Assembly: GCF_009796845.1 (NCBI RefSeq)
Contig: NZ_CP047025.1
Coordinates: forward strand, 1,364,001-1,428,000
Reading direction: 5' to 3'
Source: Cobetia sp. L2A1
Lineage (GTDB): Bacteria > Pseudomonadota > Gammaproteobacteria > Pseudomonadales > Halomonadaceae
Length of the DNA: 64,000 nt
Shown: positions 52,201 through 60,117 of the stretch, piece after piece
Numbering within the stretch: the first letter of the stretch is position 1
Layout: every line of letters starts with the position of its first letter
Notes under the pieces: generated by a model
Database searches by the model: none
What the model was told of the DNA's origin: nothing
Seen by the model: the letters and a program-made list of their open reading frames with translations, nothing else
Program-made: the position numbers and the translations under genes

Positions 52201-54591
52201 ATGTTGGTTTATAACGCCACCAAGCAACAGTTCATCGACGATGTTCGGGCCAATGTTATTGCTGACGCCATCGAGAATGAGGTGTCACGCAAACTAAGCC
52301 GCAATTCGCCACGCAATGAGGTGGCCTCCTGGGAGAACTCCTTGCGCTTCATGATGAGCGTTCTCCTCGACGAGGGGATACCCGCTTCGGCAGGTGTGGC
52401 CATCGAATACAACATTCCGCTGACCAATCGCCGAGTGGACTTCATTCTGACCGGCAAGAATGATCAGCGTGAAGATTCTGCTGTCATCATTGAATTGAAG
52501 CAGTGGCAGACCGCTGAGGTGACGATGAAAGATGCCATCGTTCGCACTCAGCTAGGGGGCGGTGTGCGGGAGACCAACCATCCCTCCTATCAAGCCTGGT
52601 CCTATGGTGCGCTGATCGAGGACTATAACGAGACCGTCCGCAAAGATTCGATCCGGCTGGTGCCTTGTGCCTATCTGCACAACATGAAGCAAGGCAATGC
52701 CATCAATGACCCTTTCTATGCGAACCATACTAGCCGCGCTCCTGTCTTCATCTCACCGGATGCCTTGAAGCTCTCCAGGTTTCTGAGTCAGCACATCAAG
52801 TACGGCGACAGTAGCGACATCATGTATCGCATCGAGCACGGTGTGATCAAGCCAAGCAAGAATCTGGCGGATGCGCTCAGCTCGATGATGCAGGGCAATG
52901 CTGAGTTCTTGATGATCGATGAGCAGAAGCTTGTCTATGAAACCGCCGTGGATCTCGCTCACAAGGCTAGCAAAGGTCAGAAACAGTGCCTGATCGTCAA
53001 GGGTGGCCCGGGGACGGGCAAGTCAGTTGTCGCCATCAACCTGCTCGTCGAGCTGACGAATCGAGAGATGATGACGCAGTACGTGTCTCGCAACTCTGCC
53101 CCTCGTGAGGTCTTCAAAAAGCGTCTGACCGGTACGCGCAAGAAGACCCACATCGATAACCTGTTCAAGGGCTCAGGCAGTTATGTCAGTGCGGAGCCTG
53201 ATACCTTTCATGCGCTGATCGTGGATGAAGCACATCGCCTGAATGAAAAATCCGGGATGTATCAGAATCTTGGCGAGAGCCAGATCAAGGAAATCATCTC
53301 GGCATCGCGATTTTCCATCTTTTTCATCGATGAAGCGCAGCGGGTCACGCTGAAAGATGTCGGGACGGTTGAGGAGGTCACGCGTCGGGCGGACGAATGC
53401 GGCGCCGAGGTGTATGAGCTCGAGCTATCCTCGCAGTTCCGTTGCAACGGTTCCGATGGCTACCTCGCCTGGTTGGATCATTCCCTGCAGATACGGACGA
53501 CGGCCAATACCGATCTCGACGGTATCGATTACGAGTTCAAGGTATTCGATGATCCGTGCGAACTGCGCAAGGTGATTCTTGAAAAGAACCGCAAGGCCAA
53601 CAAGGCACGGATGGTAGCGGGTTATTGCTGGCCCTGGGCGAGCAAGAAGGACAAGCACGCCATGGACATCGTCTTTCCCGAGTATGGCTTCGCCGCTCAG
53701 TGGAACCTCGATGACGATGGGATGCTGTGGGCGATCGCCGATGGATCAGCAGAGCAGGTTGGTTGCATCCATACCTGCCAAGGGCTCGAGTTTGACTACG
53801 TCGGCGTGATCATCGGAGACGACTTCGTGATTCGAAATGGTCGAGTCGTGACAGATGCGGCCAAGCGGGCAGGGCAAGACCGCTCGGTGCATGGGTACAA
53901 GAAGATGCTCAAGGAACAGCCAGATCAGGCTCGTGCCGTGGCGGATCAGATCGTCAAGAACACCTACCGTACGCTGATGACGCGTGGCCAGAAGGGCTGT
54001 TACGTCTATGCCACGGACTCGGAGACTCGCGAATACTTCTCAGCCTTTGCTCGTTCACAGGCCTCATTGGAGCATGCCGAGCTGGCTGAAGAGGCCGAGA
54101 CGCTGGATGGCATGCACCTTCCTATCGTGACGCGTGATGAGGCCGCGCCGTTCGAGCGCCATGTGCCCGTTTACGATTTGAACATCGCCGCTGGCGAGTT
54201 CAGTGAGATTCAGATCGCAGAAGCCGAGCACTGGGTCGAGCTACCGGATCATATCCGTGTAAGTCCCGATCTGTTCGTCAGCCGAGTAGTGGGGGAGTCG
54301 ATGAATCGGCGCATCCCCAACGGTGCTTGGTGCCTGTTCCGTGCCAATCCTGGGGGCACACGGCAAGGTAAGGTCGTCGTGGTACAGCATCGCGCCATCG
54401 AGGACCCGGACCACGGCGGCAGCTTCACTATCAAGCTGTATCAGAGCGAGAAGGTCGAGGAGTACGGCGAGTACGTGAACCAGCGCATCGTGCTCAAGCC
54501 CCAGACCAACGCCTTCGGTTACAAGGACATAGTGCTCGAGGACGAGCTTGAAGATTTGAAGGTCATCGGCGAATTCCTCTCAGTGCTGTAA
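52201..54591 (+). CDS. PD-(D/E)XK-like nuclease / DUF2075 helicase / S24 self-cleaving fusion
   Basis: A 796-aa three-part protein. Residues 40-110: candidate nuclease centre with Asp80 (RRVDFIL) and Glu98-x-Lys100 (VIIELKQW). Residues 260-605: DUF2075 superfamily 1-like helicase with Walker A GGPGTGKS (268-275), Walker B LIVDEAH (339-345), a second DEAQ box, and QGLEFDYVGV. Residues 655-796: LexA/UmuD-like S24 domain with cleavage-type site NIAAGEF (Ala664-Gly665), Ser700 in VVGESM and Lys745 in FTIKLY. The Gly-to-Ser distance (35) equals that of LexA/UmuD. A defence or DNA-damage role with self-cleavage control is inferred. mazG follows 111 bp later. Confidence 0.85.
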   Translation: MLVYNATKQQFIDDVRANVIADAIENEVSRKLSRNSPRNEVASWENSLRFMMSVLLDEGIPASAGVAIEYNIPLTNRRVDFILTGKNDQREDSAVIIELKQWQTAEVTMKDAIVRTQLGGGVRETNHPSYQAWSYGALIEDYNETVRKDSIRLVPCAYLHNMKQGNAINDPFYANHTSRAPVFISPDALKLSRFLSQHIKYGDSSDIMYRIEHGVIKPSKNLADALSSMMQGNAEFLMIDEQKLVYETAVDLAHKASKGQKQCLIVKGGPGTGKSVVAINLLVELTNREMMTQYVSRNSAPREVFKKRLTGTRKKTHIDNLFKGSGSYVSAEPDTFHALIVDEAHRLNEKSGMYQNLGESQIKEIISASRFSIFFIDEAQRVTLKDVGTVEEVTRRADECGAEVYELELSSQFRCNGSDGYLAWLDHSLQIRTTANTDLDGIDYEFKVFDDPCELRKVILEKNRKANKARMVAGYCWPWASKKDKHAMDIVFPEYGFAAQWNLDDDGMLWAIADGSAEQVGCIHTCQGLEFDYVGVIIGDDFVIRNGRVVTDAAKRAGQDRSVHGYKKMLKEQPDQARAVADQIVKNTYRTLMTRGQKGCYVYATDSETREYFSAFARSQASLEHAELAEEAETLDGMHLPIVTRDEAAPFERHVPVYDLNIAAGEFSEIQIAEAEHWVELPDHIRVSPDLFVSRVVGESMNRRIPNGAWCLFRANPGGTRQGKVVVVQHRAIEDPDHGGSFTIKLYQSEKVEEYGEYVNQRIVLKPQTNAFGYKDIVLEDELEDLKVIGEFLSVL

Positions 54592-54702
54592 GCGGGTGGG
54601 CGACCGGTTGGCTGTCTATCTATAGCGATGCTAGCTGGATAGCGGGTGGCAGAATCGTCATGCTACTCGCTATCCAATACCCAAATATCAGGTGAGTTCG
54701 AT

Positions 54703-55059
54703 ATGTCAGACCCGTTCAAGTACCTCCACGATGCGATGGAAGAGTTCTCCGCCGAACGTGACTGGGACCAGTTCCATTCCCCCAAAAACCTGGCCATGGC
54801 ACTTACGGTGGAGGCAGCTGAGTTGCAGGAATGTTTCCAGTGGCTGACCGAGGCACAGTCCCAAGAGCTCGCTGAAAACCAACTGGCCGCCGTCCGTGAT
54901 GAAATCGCTGACGTTCAGCTCTATCTGGTCCGACTGGCGGGCAAGCTAAACGTGGATATCGAAGCAGCTTGCCGGATGAAGATGGAGAAGAATGCGGAGA
55001 AATATCCCGCCGTGCAAGTGAAGGGAAGTGCGCAAAAATACACGCACTATCAGGATTGA
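54703..55059 (+). CDS. MazG-like nucleotide pyrophosphohydrolase
   Basis: All-alpha NTP pyrophosphohydrolase, 118 aa, of the short MazG/RS21-C6 (dCTPase) type. The metal-binding pattern is visible as MALTVEAAELQECFQW (EE pair) and RDEIADVQLYLVRLA (ExxD). It hydrolyses (d)NTPs to monophosphates, so it could deplete nucleotides or clean modified ones. AGGTGAG precedes the ATG. It follows the nuclease-helicase-S24 gene with a short gap and shares its terminator, which suggests joint action. Confidence 0.87.
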   Translation: MSDPFKYLHDAMEEFSAERDWDQFHSPKNLAMALTVEAAELQECFQWLTEAQSQELAENQLAAVRDEIADVQLYLVRLAGKLNVDIEAACRMKMEKNAEKYPAVQVKGSAQKYTHYQD

Positions 55060-55069
55060 CGTGATGTGT

Positions 55070-55094
55070 GGCCGCTTAGTCCCCTGCAGCGGCC
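55070..55094 (+). terminator. hairpin after mazG
   Basis: GGCCGCT arms with an 11-nt loop followed by TTCTCT, just past the mazG stop. Moderate strength. Confidence 0.5.
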
Positions 55095-55177
55095 TTCTCT
55101 GCCTGGCTTCGTCCCTCAAGCTACCTCCCGTTGAACTCGGGCTCAAGCAGGGCCGAAGAATTAGCTTTCGGTTCCTA

Positions 55178-55186
55178 GATTCATAG
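55178..55186. repeat. 9-bp direct repeat GATTCATAG, left copy
   Basis: An identical 9-mer occurs at 56086-56094. The pair bounds the IS30 remnant exactly. Confidence 0.6.
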
Positions 55187-56085
55187 AAAACAGCACGATC
55201 AGCCGTGAAATTCGCCGTAACGCCACCGCTGATGGCTATGATCCCGAGCAAGCCCAGACACTCAGTGATCATCGGCGCCGCACTGCTACCAAGTGGACAA
55301 AGCGCCTTCCAGGCATGATGGCCGCCGTTGCCGGTCGGCTACGTGAGGAATGGAGCCCACAGCAAATCAATGGCTTCATGGCGCCCTTGGCCGGCGTTAG
55401 TGTCAGTCATCAATGGATCTACTCCTTAATCTGGGACGACAAGGCACGGGGTGGTGACCTTTGGCAGCATCTTCGTCAGTCCAAACGCCGCAATAAGTAC
55501 CGTGCGCATGCCAAGAGCGCCGGGTTGGGCAAGATCTCCAACCGAGTCGGTATCGAGCACCGCCCAGATGAGATTGATGACCGGCGCTTCATCGGCCACT
55601 GGGTGGGCGACACCGTGATACAAGGCCACAAGCAATCAGGCCTGGTCACGCTGGTCGAGCGTCGAAGTGGCTATTTACTGTCAGCACGACTGCCCAGGAT
55701 CTCGGCCGAGTTGACGCAAGCAGCCATAATCCGCTTGTTGAAGCCGCGTCGGGGAGCGGTCCAGACGATCACACTGGACAATGGCTCGGAATTCGCTGGC
55801 CACGAAGCAGTGGCCAAGGCTGTGACGGCGGCGATGTACTTCTGCGATCCCTACTGCTCTGGACAGCGTGGGACCAACGAAAATACGAATGGCCTGATAC
55901 GGCAGTACTTCCCCAAAGGAACGGATTTCCGCTAGGTCAGCAATGCAGAGCTACGCAAGGTGGTCGAAAAGCTGAACGACCGTCCTCGAAAGCGACTCGG
56001 CTATCGGACACCGGCGCAGGTGTTTCTAGGGGAATACTCAGGAGGCTTGGATACCGCAGGTGCTGCGCTTATTGCTTAAATTCAG
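55187..56085 (+). pseudogene. decayed IS30-family transposase
   Basis: The frame begins within the DNA-binding region (STISREIRRN), so about 40 N-terminal residues are missing. The core is readable: WSPQQINGF, FIGHWVGDTVIQGHKQSGLV (first Asp), TITLDNGSEFAGH (second Asp) and CSGQRGTNENTNGLIRQYFPKG (Glu). A TAG at 55933 interrupts the C-terminus, where CAG would be expected, and 48 more in-frame codons lead to TAA at 56077. It is not functional. It lies between mazG and the CBASS genes. Confidence 0.87.
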
Positions 56086-56094
56086 GATTCATAG
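56086..56094. repeat. 9-bp direct repeat GATTCATAG, right copy
   Basis: Match to 55178-55186. It could be a target duplication or a trace of the deletion that removed the transposase N-terminus. Confidence 0.6.
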
Positions 56095-56104
56095 GAGCGA
56101 ACAA

Positions 56105-56701
56105 ATGCACGACTACGCAATATTTGGGCACAGCAGAGCCGCTATTGGAAGATGGCTCGGTGTTGCATCTGTAATATTAACAGGTGCTGTTTCTTCGTTA
56201 TTGGTTTGGTTATACGAAGCGACAAACATAGAAGCATTCGCAACTGCCATAATAACGCCAGCCATAATCTACTTTGTCCTTCACTACTGTTTTGATCGGT
56301 TTGGCTGGAAAATTACATTATTCAGCATCCCTGATATCAGTGGAATATGGTTAGCGAAAGGTGAAACGCTAAATGAAGACGGCTCCACAAAGTACAACTG
56401 GGAATCCGAAATAGATATCGAACAAACTTGGGAGAAAATCTCTATAACCTTAAAGACGGCAAAGAGTTCAAGCGAAAGCTATACTGCTACTCTAGGAAAA
56501 AAGCCAGGAACAAAAGGGGGTTGGATTCTTCACTATAGCTATACGAACAACCCTGATAACGATCAATTTCATGAATTGAATTCTCACAAAGGCTATTGCG
56601 AATTAGTTTTTAACAAAGATTTAAACCAAGGTGAAGCCGCTTACTTCAATAGTAACGGGAGAAGGACTTTCGGGAGAATGACTTTAAGGAAAGAACAATA
56701 A
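56105..56701 (+). CDS. cap15: CBASS effector, Cap15-like (two membrane spans plus beta-barrel)
   Basis: Predicted membrane-disrupting effector of anti-phage CBASS, 198 aa. Two hydrophobic spans lie at about residues 15-35 and 42-62. A beta-strand-rich domain follows from PDISGIWLAKGE, the expected order for Cap15, whose barrel binds a cyclic nucleotide and triggers membrane damage. AGGAG before the ATG at 56105 fixes the start. The gene is AT-rich and its stop overlaps the cyclase start (TAATG), the standard effector-cyclase pairing. Confidence 0.82.
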   Translation: MHDYAIFGHSRAAIGRWLGVASVILTGAVSSLLVWLYEATNIEAFATAIITPAIIYFVLHYCFDRFGWKITLFSIPDISGIWLAKGETLNEDGSTKYNWESEIDIEQTWEKISITLKTAKSSSESYTATLGKKPGTKGGWILHYSYTNNPDNDQFHELNSHKGYCELVFNKDLNQGEAAYFNSNGRRTFGRMTLRKEQ

Positions 56702-57813
56702 TGATCAACTTTGAAAACAGACTAGCAAACCTAAAAAACCGTCGCCAAGGGACAGCCGAAAGAGATCGCCTAGAAAAAGGTATGTATTCGTACTACGGCG
56801 ATCTAAGGCCGACAGAAGCGCATGAAAAGCTACATGAAAATACTGCAATAAAATATGTGATTGGTTCCATGGCGGCAGTCAGCCAAGAGTCTACAAAAGT
56901 TTCGAAAGATGAGGGTGAGCGAGTAGCATCAACATTGATTGATATGCTTAAAACATCGGGGATCAATGCCGAAGCTAAAATGCAAGGCTCTGTTGCATTG
57001 GATATTCATATCGAAGGCCATTCTGATGTAGATATGTTGATACTGAAATCGGACGTAATTACTATCCAAGGGCCAGCTTTGCCCGATACCTACTACTCAG
57101 ATTCAAGCGATACTCGGCCAATGGTTGATATTGTAAGAGAGCTGAGGCTTCAGGCGGAAACGAAACTCAAGTCTCGCTATCATGCCGCTGAAATAAACAC
57201 TAGTGGAGCCAAGTCGATTGCCCTTAGTGGGGGTAGCCTTAGACGAAAAGTGGATATCGTTCCAAGTAGTTGGCACGATACGCATGACTACCAAAGATCA
57301 AAGCTTGAGCACTTCAGAGCAGTAAAAATTTACGACAAAGCCAATCATGCTTTAATTGAGAACATGCCTTTTCTGCACATCAAGAAGGTAAATTACAGAG
57401 ACACTCAGTACGACGGCAACCTTAAAAAAGTAACTCGGTTAATGAAGAACATAATTGCCGACATGCCAAATTACAAGAAACCAAAAGCAAAAAAACTGAC
57501 TAGTTATGACATTGCTGCGATTGCCTATTCTATGAACGAAAGATTGTCTTGCAGCCAGTACCTACCGCTAACACTCCTCGATAACTTGCGTTCATACTTG
57601 CGAATCATTTCATATCTTGATGACGAAAGAAACGCGCTAATAGTCCCTGATGAATCAAGAAAGATATTCAATGCAGAAGAAAAAGTAGAGGCATTAAGGA
57701 TACTCTACAACGAAGTCAATGATCTTGCTGAAGCTGTTCAAAAAGCCATTAACCCTCTGAAAGATAAATATGACGGTGAGGTATTACGAAATCGCCAAGT
57801 GGTGTTTTTTTAG
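56701..57813 (+). CDS. cdnB: CBASS cyclic-oligonucleotide synthase (CD-NTase)
   Basis: OAS-like nucleotidyltransferase, 370 aa, that would make a cyclic di- or trinucleotide on phage infection. The catalytic motif is QGSVALDIHIEGHSDVDML (Gly96-Ser97, Asp109, Asp111), and the third acidic residue is Asp185 in KVDIVPSSW. A helical C-terminal half follows. With Cap15 this is a minimal two-gene CBASS without Cap2/Cap3 ubiquitin-like accessories. The clade letter is a guess from its pairing with Cap15. The gene is AT-rich, which suggests horizontal transfer. Confidence 0.83.
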   Translation: MINFENRLANLKNRRQGTAERDRLEKGMYSYYGDLRPTEAHEKLHENTAIKYVIGSMAAVSQESTKVSKDEGERVASTLIDMLKTSGINAEAKMQGSVALDIHIEGHSDVDMLILKSDVITIQGPALPDTYYSDSSDTRPMVDIVRELRLQAETKLKSRYHAAEINTSGAKSIALSGGSLRRKVDIVPSSWHDTHDYQRSKLEHFRAVKIYDKANHALIENMPFLHIKKVNYRDTQYDGNLKKVTRLMKNIIADMPNYKKPKAKKLTSYDIAAIAYSMNERLSCSQYLPLTLLDNLRSYLRIISYLDDERNALIVPDESRKIFNAEEKVEALRILYNEVNDLAEAVQKAINPLKDKYDGEVLRNRQVVFF

Positions 57814-57857
57814 CAGACGAATTAAATTCCCTTCTCGCAAAGAGGGGGACATCACAC

Positions 57858-57960
57858 TTAATCAGAAATCAAATCGGAAACTGACACCCTCAAAGAATCA
57901 AATATCTGATAGATCTTGGCGAGGGTAGTGTTCTGATCACTTCTCAATCCGTTTAGGTGA
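57858..57960 (-). pseudogene. relic of an XRE-type regulator (C-terminal part)
   Basis: A short minus-strand frame ending at the TAA at 57858-57860 reads NTTLAKIYQIFDSLRVSVSD, like the last helices of a Cro/C1-type helix-turn-helix. The upstream part is missing or scrambled, and the 73-bp IS-like element lies just beyond. It probably marks a lost regulator of a neighbouring module. Confidence 0.35.
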
Positions 57961-58000
57961 CAACTACGCTGGCAGATAGGGACCCGGAGAAACGCTTAGC

Positions 58001-58073
58001 TGTAAGGTGCCGGATGATAGGACTCCACAATGAAGCTAATCTTTCGTGAACTCCAAACATCCGGCATCCTACA
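58001..58073. mobile_element. 73-bp element with IS481-like ends (MITE or relic)
   Basis: The left end TGTAAGGTGCCGGATGATAG and the complement of the right end, TGTAGGATGCCGGATGTTTG, are near-identical inverted repeats. The first 20 bases and the following CACAA-GAAGCTA stretch resemble the left end of the IS at 50321. No coding capacity and no clear target duplication. It may be a miniature element mobilised by this IS, or an internal-deletion remnant. Confidence 0.65.
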
Positions 58074-58192
58074 GTTAAAGCAGAATATCAGTGTTTAATA
58101 ACATCATGAGTCCTGTAATAATTCTTCAGCGATTCCTTAAATAAGCTTATGTATGAACTCGAATCAGATTACACGCTGAGCTTCATGGAATG

Positions 58193-58720
58193 TCACTCTC
58201 CCCCAGCCAAGCCCCCATACTTCCCCTTGAAATACAGCAACGGCCGTGAGGTCGCTGAAACATCCAGATTCAGTCCCTTCACTTCCCTGATCACGATCAG
58301 GTAATCGCCTGCAGGATGCTCGGCGTGAATCTTGCAGTCGAGCCAGTGCAAGCTGTCATTGATCACCGGGTTGCCAAGCGGGGAGAGCTGCCAGTCGATG
58401 CCTTGCCATTTATCCGCGCCGCGCATGGCGAACTGGTTGGAGACATGGCTTTGCTCACTGGAGAGAATATTGACGGCAAATCGCTCTGCCTGGCGAATCT
58501 TCGGGTAGCTGAAGGAGCTTGCCTTGACGCTGAAGGCGACCAGCGGCGGATTCATCGAGACGCTGTAGAACGACTGGCAGGTGAAGCCGATCGGCTCGTC
58601 GTCGACCTGGGTGGTGATGATGGTGATGCCGGAGGCGAAGTGGCCGAGGGCTCCACGGAACCTGGCGGGTTCGATGGTGGTGTCTGAGTGGATGTCTGAG
58701 TTGGTGTCGGGAAGAAACAT
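58193..58720 (-). CDS. flavin reductase-like (HpaC/NADH:FMN oxidoreductase family)
   Basis: Flavin reductase domain protein, 175 aa, the small partner that supplies reduced flavin to a monooxygenase. Typical segments: FRGALGHFASGITIITTQVD, GFTCQSFYSVSMNPPLVAFSV, FAVNILSSEQ and LDCKIHAEHPAGDYLIVIREV. No monooxygenase gene is adjacent. It marks the return to GC-rich chromosomal DNA after the island. Confidence 0.88.
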   Translation of the reverse strand: MFLPDTNSDIHSDTTIEPARFRGALGHFASGITIITTQVDDEPIGFTCQSFYSVSMNPPLVAFSVKASSFSYPKIRQAERFAVNILSSEQSHVSNQFAMRGADKWQGIDWQLSPLGNPVINDSLHWLDCKIHAEHPAGDYLIVIREVKGLNLDVSATSRPLLYFKGKYGGLAGGE

Positions 58721-59219
58721 GACAGGTCCTGGGGGAGTGTCGGGAGGCGGTGAAGATCAGCAGTAGGGAAGGGGGCTGCAGCGATGGCGCGGGACTGGGG
58801 GCTTGGCTGACAAGAGTGCGAGTGATGAAGAAATGGCCGTCGTGAATTCTTCACGATGGCCATTTTTGTTTGCGTTAGCGTTAGCCGCTGCTACCTCTAG
58901 GGCTATCACAAGTTGTATTTCTCATGGACTGTTATCTCTACTGACCAGCTTCGACATACAGCAATTGGTGAGGGGGCTTGCCGGCGTCCACTTTCTCGCC
59001 TGATTGACGACTGTGGCCTTAGAGGAAGCAGGTAATTGCGCAGCACCATGCACGAAGATGTGAAATGAGCGGAAAAGAACCCAATCCCCCGTTCGCTTCG
59101 ACACGATAAGGCTGTCAGATTGGTAATATCTTCCGAGGATAGTCTGCAATCCCAGAAGGTTCGTGGTTCCTGGCTAGTCATCAACCCATGACGGTGAAAC
59201 ACCAGAGGCGTAGTGGCAA
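58721..59219. other. 499-bp stretch without a supported gene
   Basis: It holds one terminator-like hairpin (58831-58868) and the upstream region of the LysR gene. Frames in the right half have no family resemblance. A small RNA ending at the hairpin is possible but not shown. Confidence 0.45.
58831..58868 (+). terminator. orphan terminator-like hairpin
   Basis: AAATGGCCGTCGTGAA stem (one G-U) with a TTC loop and ATTTTTG tail. No plus-strand gene ends here, and the flavin reductase gene on the other strand starts at 58720. Confidence 0.65.
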
Positions 59220-60116
59220 ATGGAGTGTCTGGACAAGCGTGCGCTTTATCTGCAGGAAGTTAGCAGTTGTGGTGGGGTACGGGCGGCAGCGGAACATCTG
59301 GAGGTAAATCCTTCTGTGGTGACGCGTCAGATCCGAAGCTTGGAGAATGAGCTGGGCGTGGCGTTGCTAGAGAGAAATGGTCGCCATGTGTTGCCAACAG
59401 AGGCGGGGAGGCTGGTGCTGGAGAGTTATCTGGCACAACGGCAACTCAATTCCGAGCTTCGCGATACGCTGTCACGCTGGAAGAATCTGCAGACGGGGCA
59501 GGTCACTGTCTCTGTTGGTGATGGTTTCGTGGACAGCTTCATCAAGTCGGTGCTGAGCACCGTCGCAGAGCGTTATCCGGATGTAATGATCGATATGCGT
59601 ACTGGCATCTATGTGCCGCGCGAGCCCCATGACATGGTCTTGCATGATGAGGTGGATATCGCGGTGACTTACGGCCCGGTGGTAGACCCACGTCTGGTCG
59701 TGCATTCCTTTGCCCGCGGGCCTTTATGTGCCCTTGTGGCGAGGAGTCACCCTCTGGCTCGCCATGAGAGTATCTCCGTAGCGGAGTTGGCGCGTCACAA
59801 GTTGATCTTCCTGCCGGAGGTTTCGGGGTCGCAGCGTCTGGTCAATGACATCTTCCGAACGGCGGGCCAGGTCGCGACACCTTCCTATCGCTGCAATCTG
59901 CACTCCATTTCGCGCCGGATGGCCTGTGCGGGTATCGGTGTCGCCTTCATGACGGCCGCCGCCGCACATGAGGAAGTCTCGGCGGGGCTTCTGTCTGCCA
60001 TTCCGATCGAGCATCCCCTGGCAGAGGCGACCCAAGGCAATCTGGTACGCAGAGTCGGCAGACGGCTAACGCCGGCTGCCGACTATTTATGGAAGGTGAT
60101 GATGGGGATGCACTGA
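59220..60116 (+). CDS. LysR-family regulator of the abgT-type cluster
   Basis: LysR transcription regulator, 298 aa. The helix-turn-helix is in GGVRAAAEHLEVNPSVVTRQIRSLENELG, and an effector-binding domain spans about 90-295. It is convergent with, and its stop (60116) directly abuts, the AbgT-type transporter gene, which implies regulation of that cluster, possibly by the transported amide or its acid product. Confidence 0.85.
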   Translation: MECLDKRALYLQEVSSCGGVRAAAEHLEVNPSVVTRQIRSLENELGVALLERNGRHVLPTEAGRLVLESYLAQRQLNSELRDTLSRWKNLQTGQVTVSVGDGFVDSFIKSVLSTVAERYPDVMIDMRTGIYVPREPHDMVLHDEVDIAVTYGPVVDPRLVVHSFARGPLCALVARSHPLARHESISVAELARHKLIFLPEVSGSQRLVNDIFRTAGQVATPSYRCNLHSISRRMACAGIGVAFMTAAAAHEEVSAGLLSAIPIEHPLAEATQGNLVRRVGRRLTPAADYLWKVMMGMH

Positions 60117-60117
60117 C

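Noticed and set aside
52201..54591. Prophage repressor or UmuD as the identity of the S24-containing gene
   Set aside because: The S24 domain is only the last fifth of a nuclease-helicase protein, with no helix-turn-helix and no phage genes nearby.
58906..59202. 98-codon minus-strand frame in the interval before the LysR gene
   Set aside because: Composition is not protein-like and no motif is visible; treated as non-coding.
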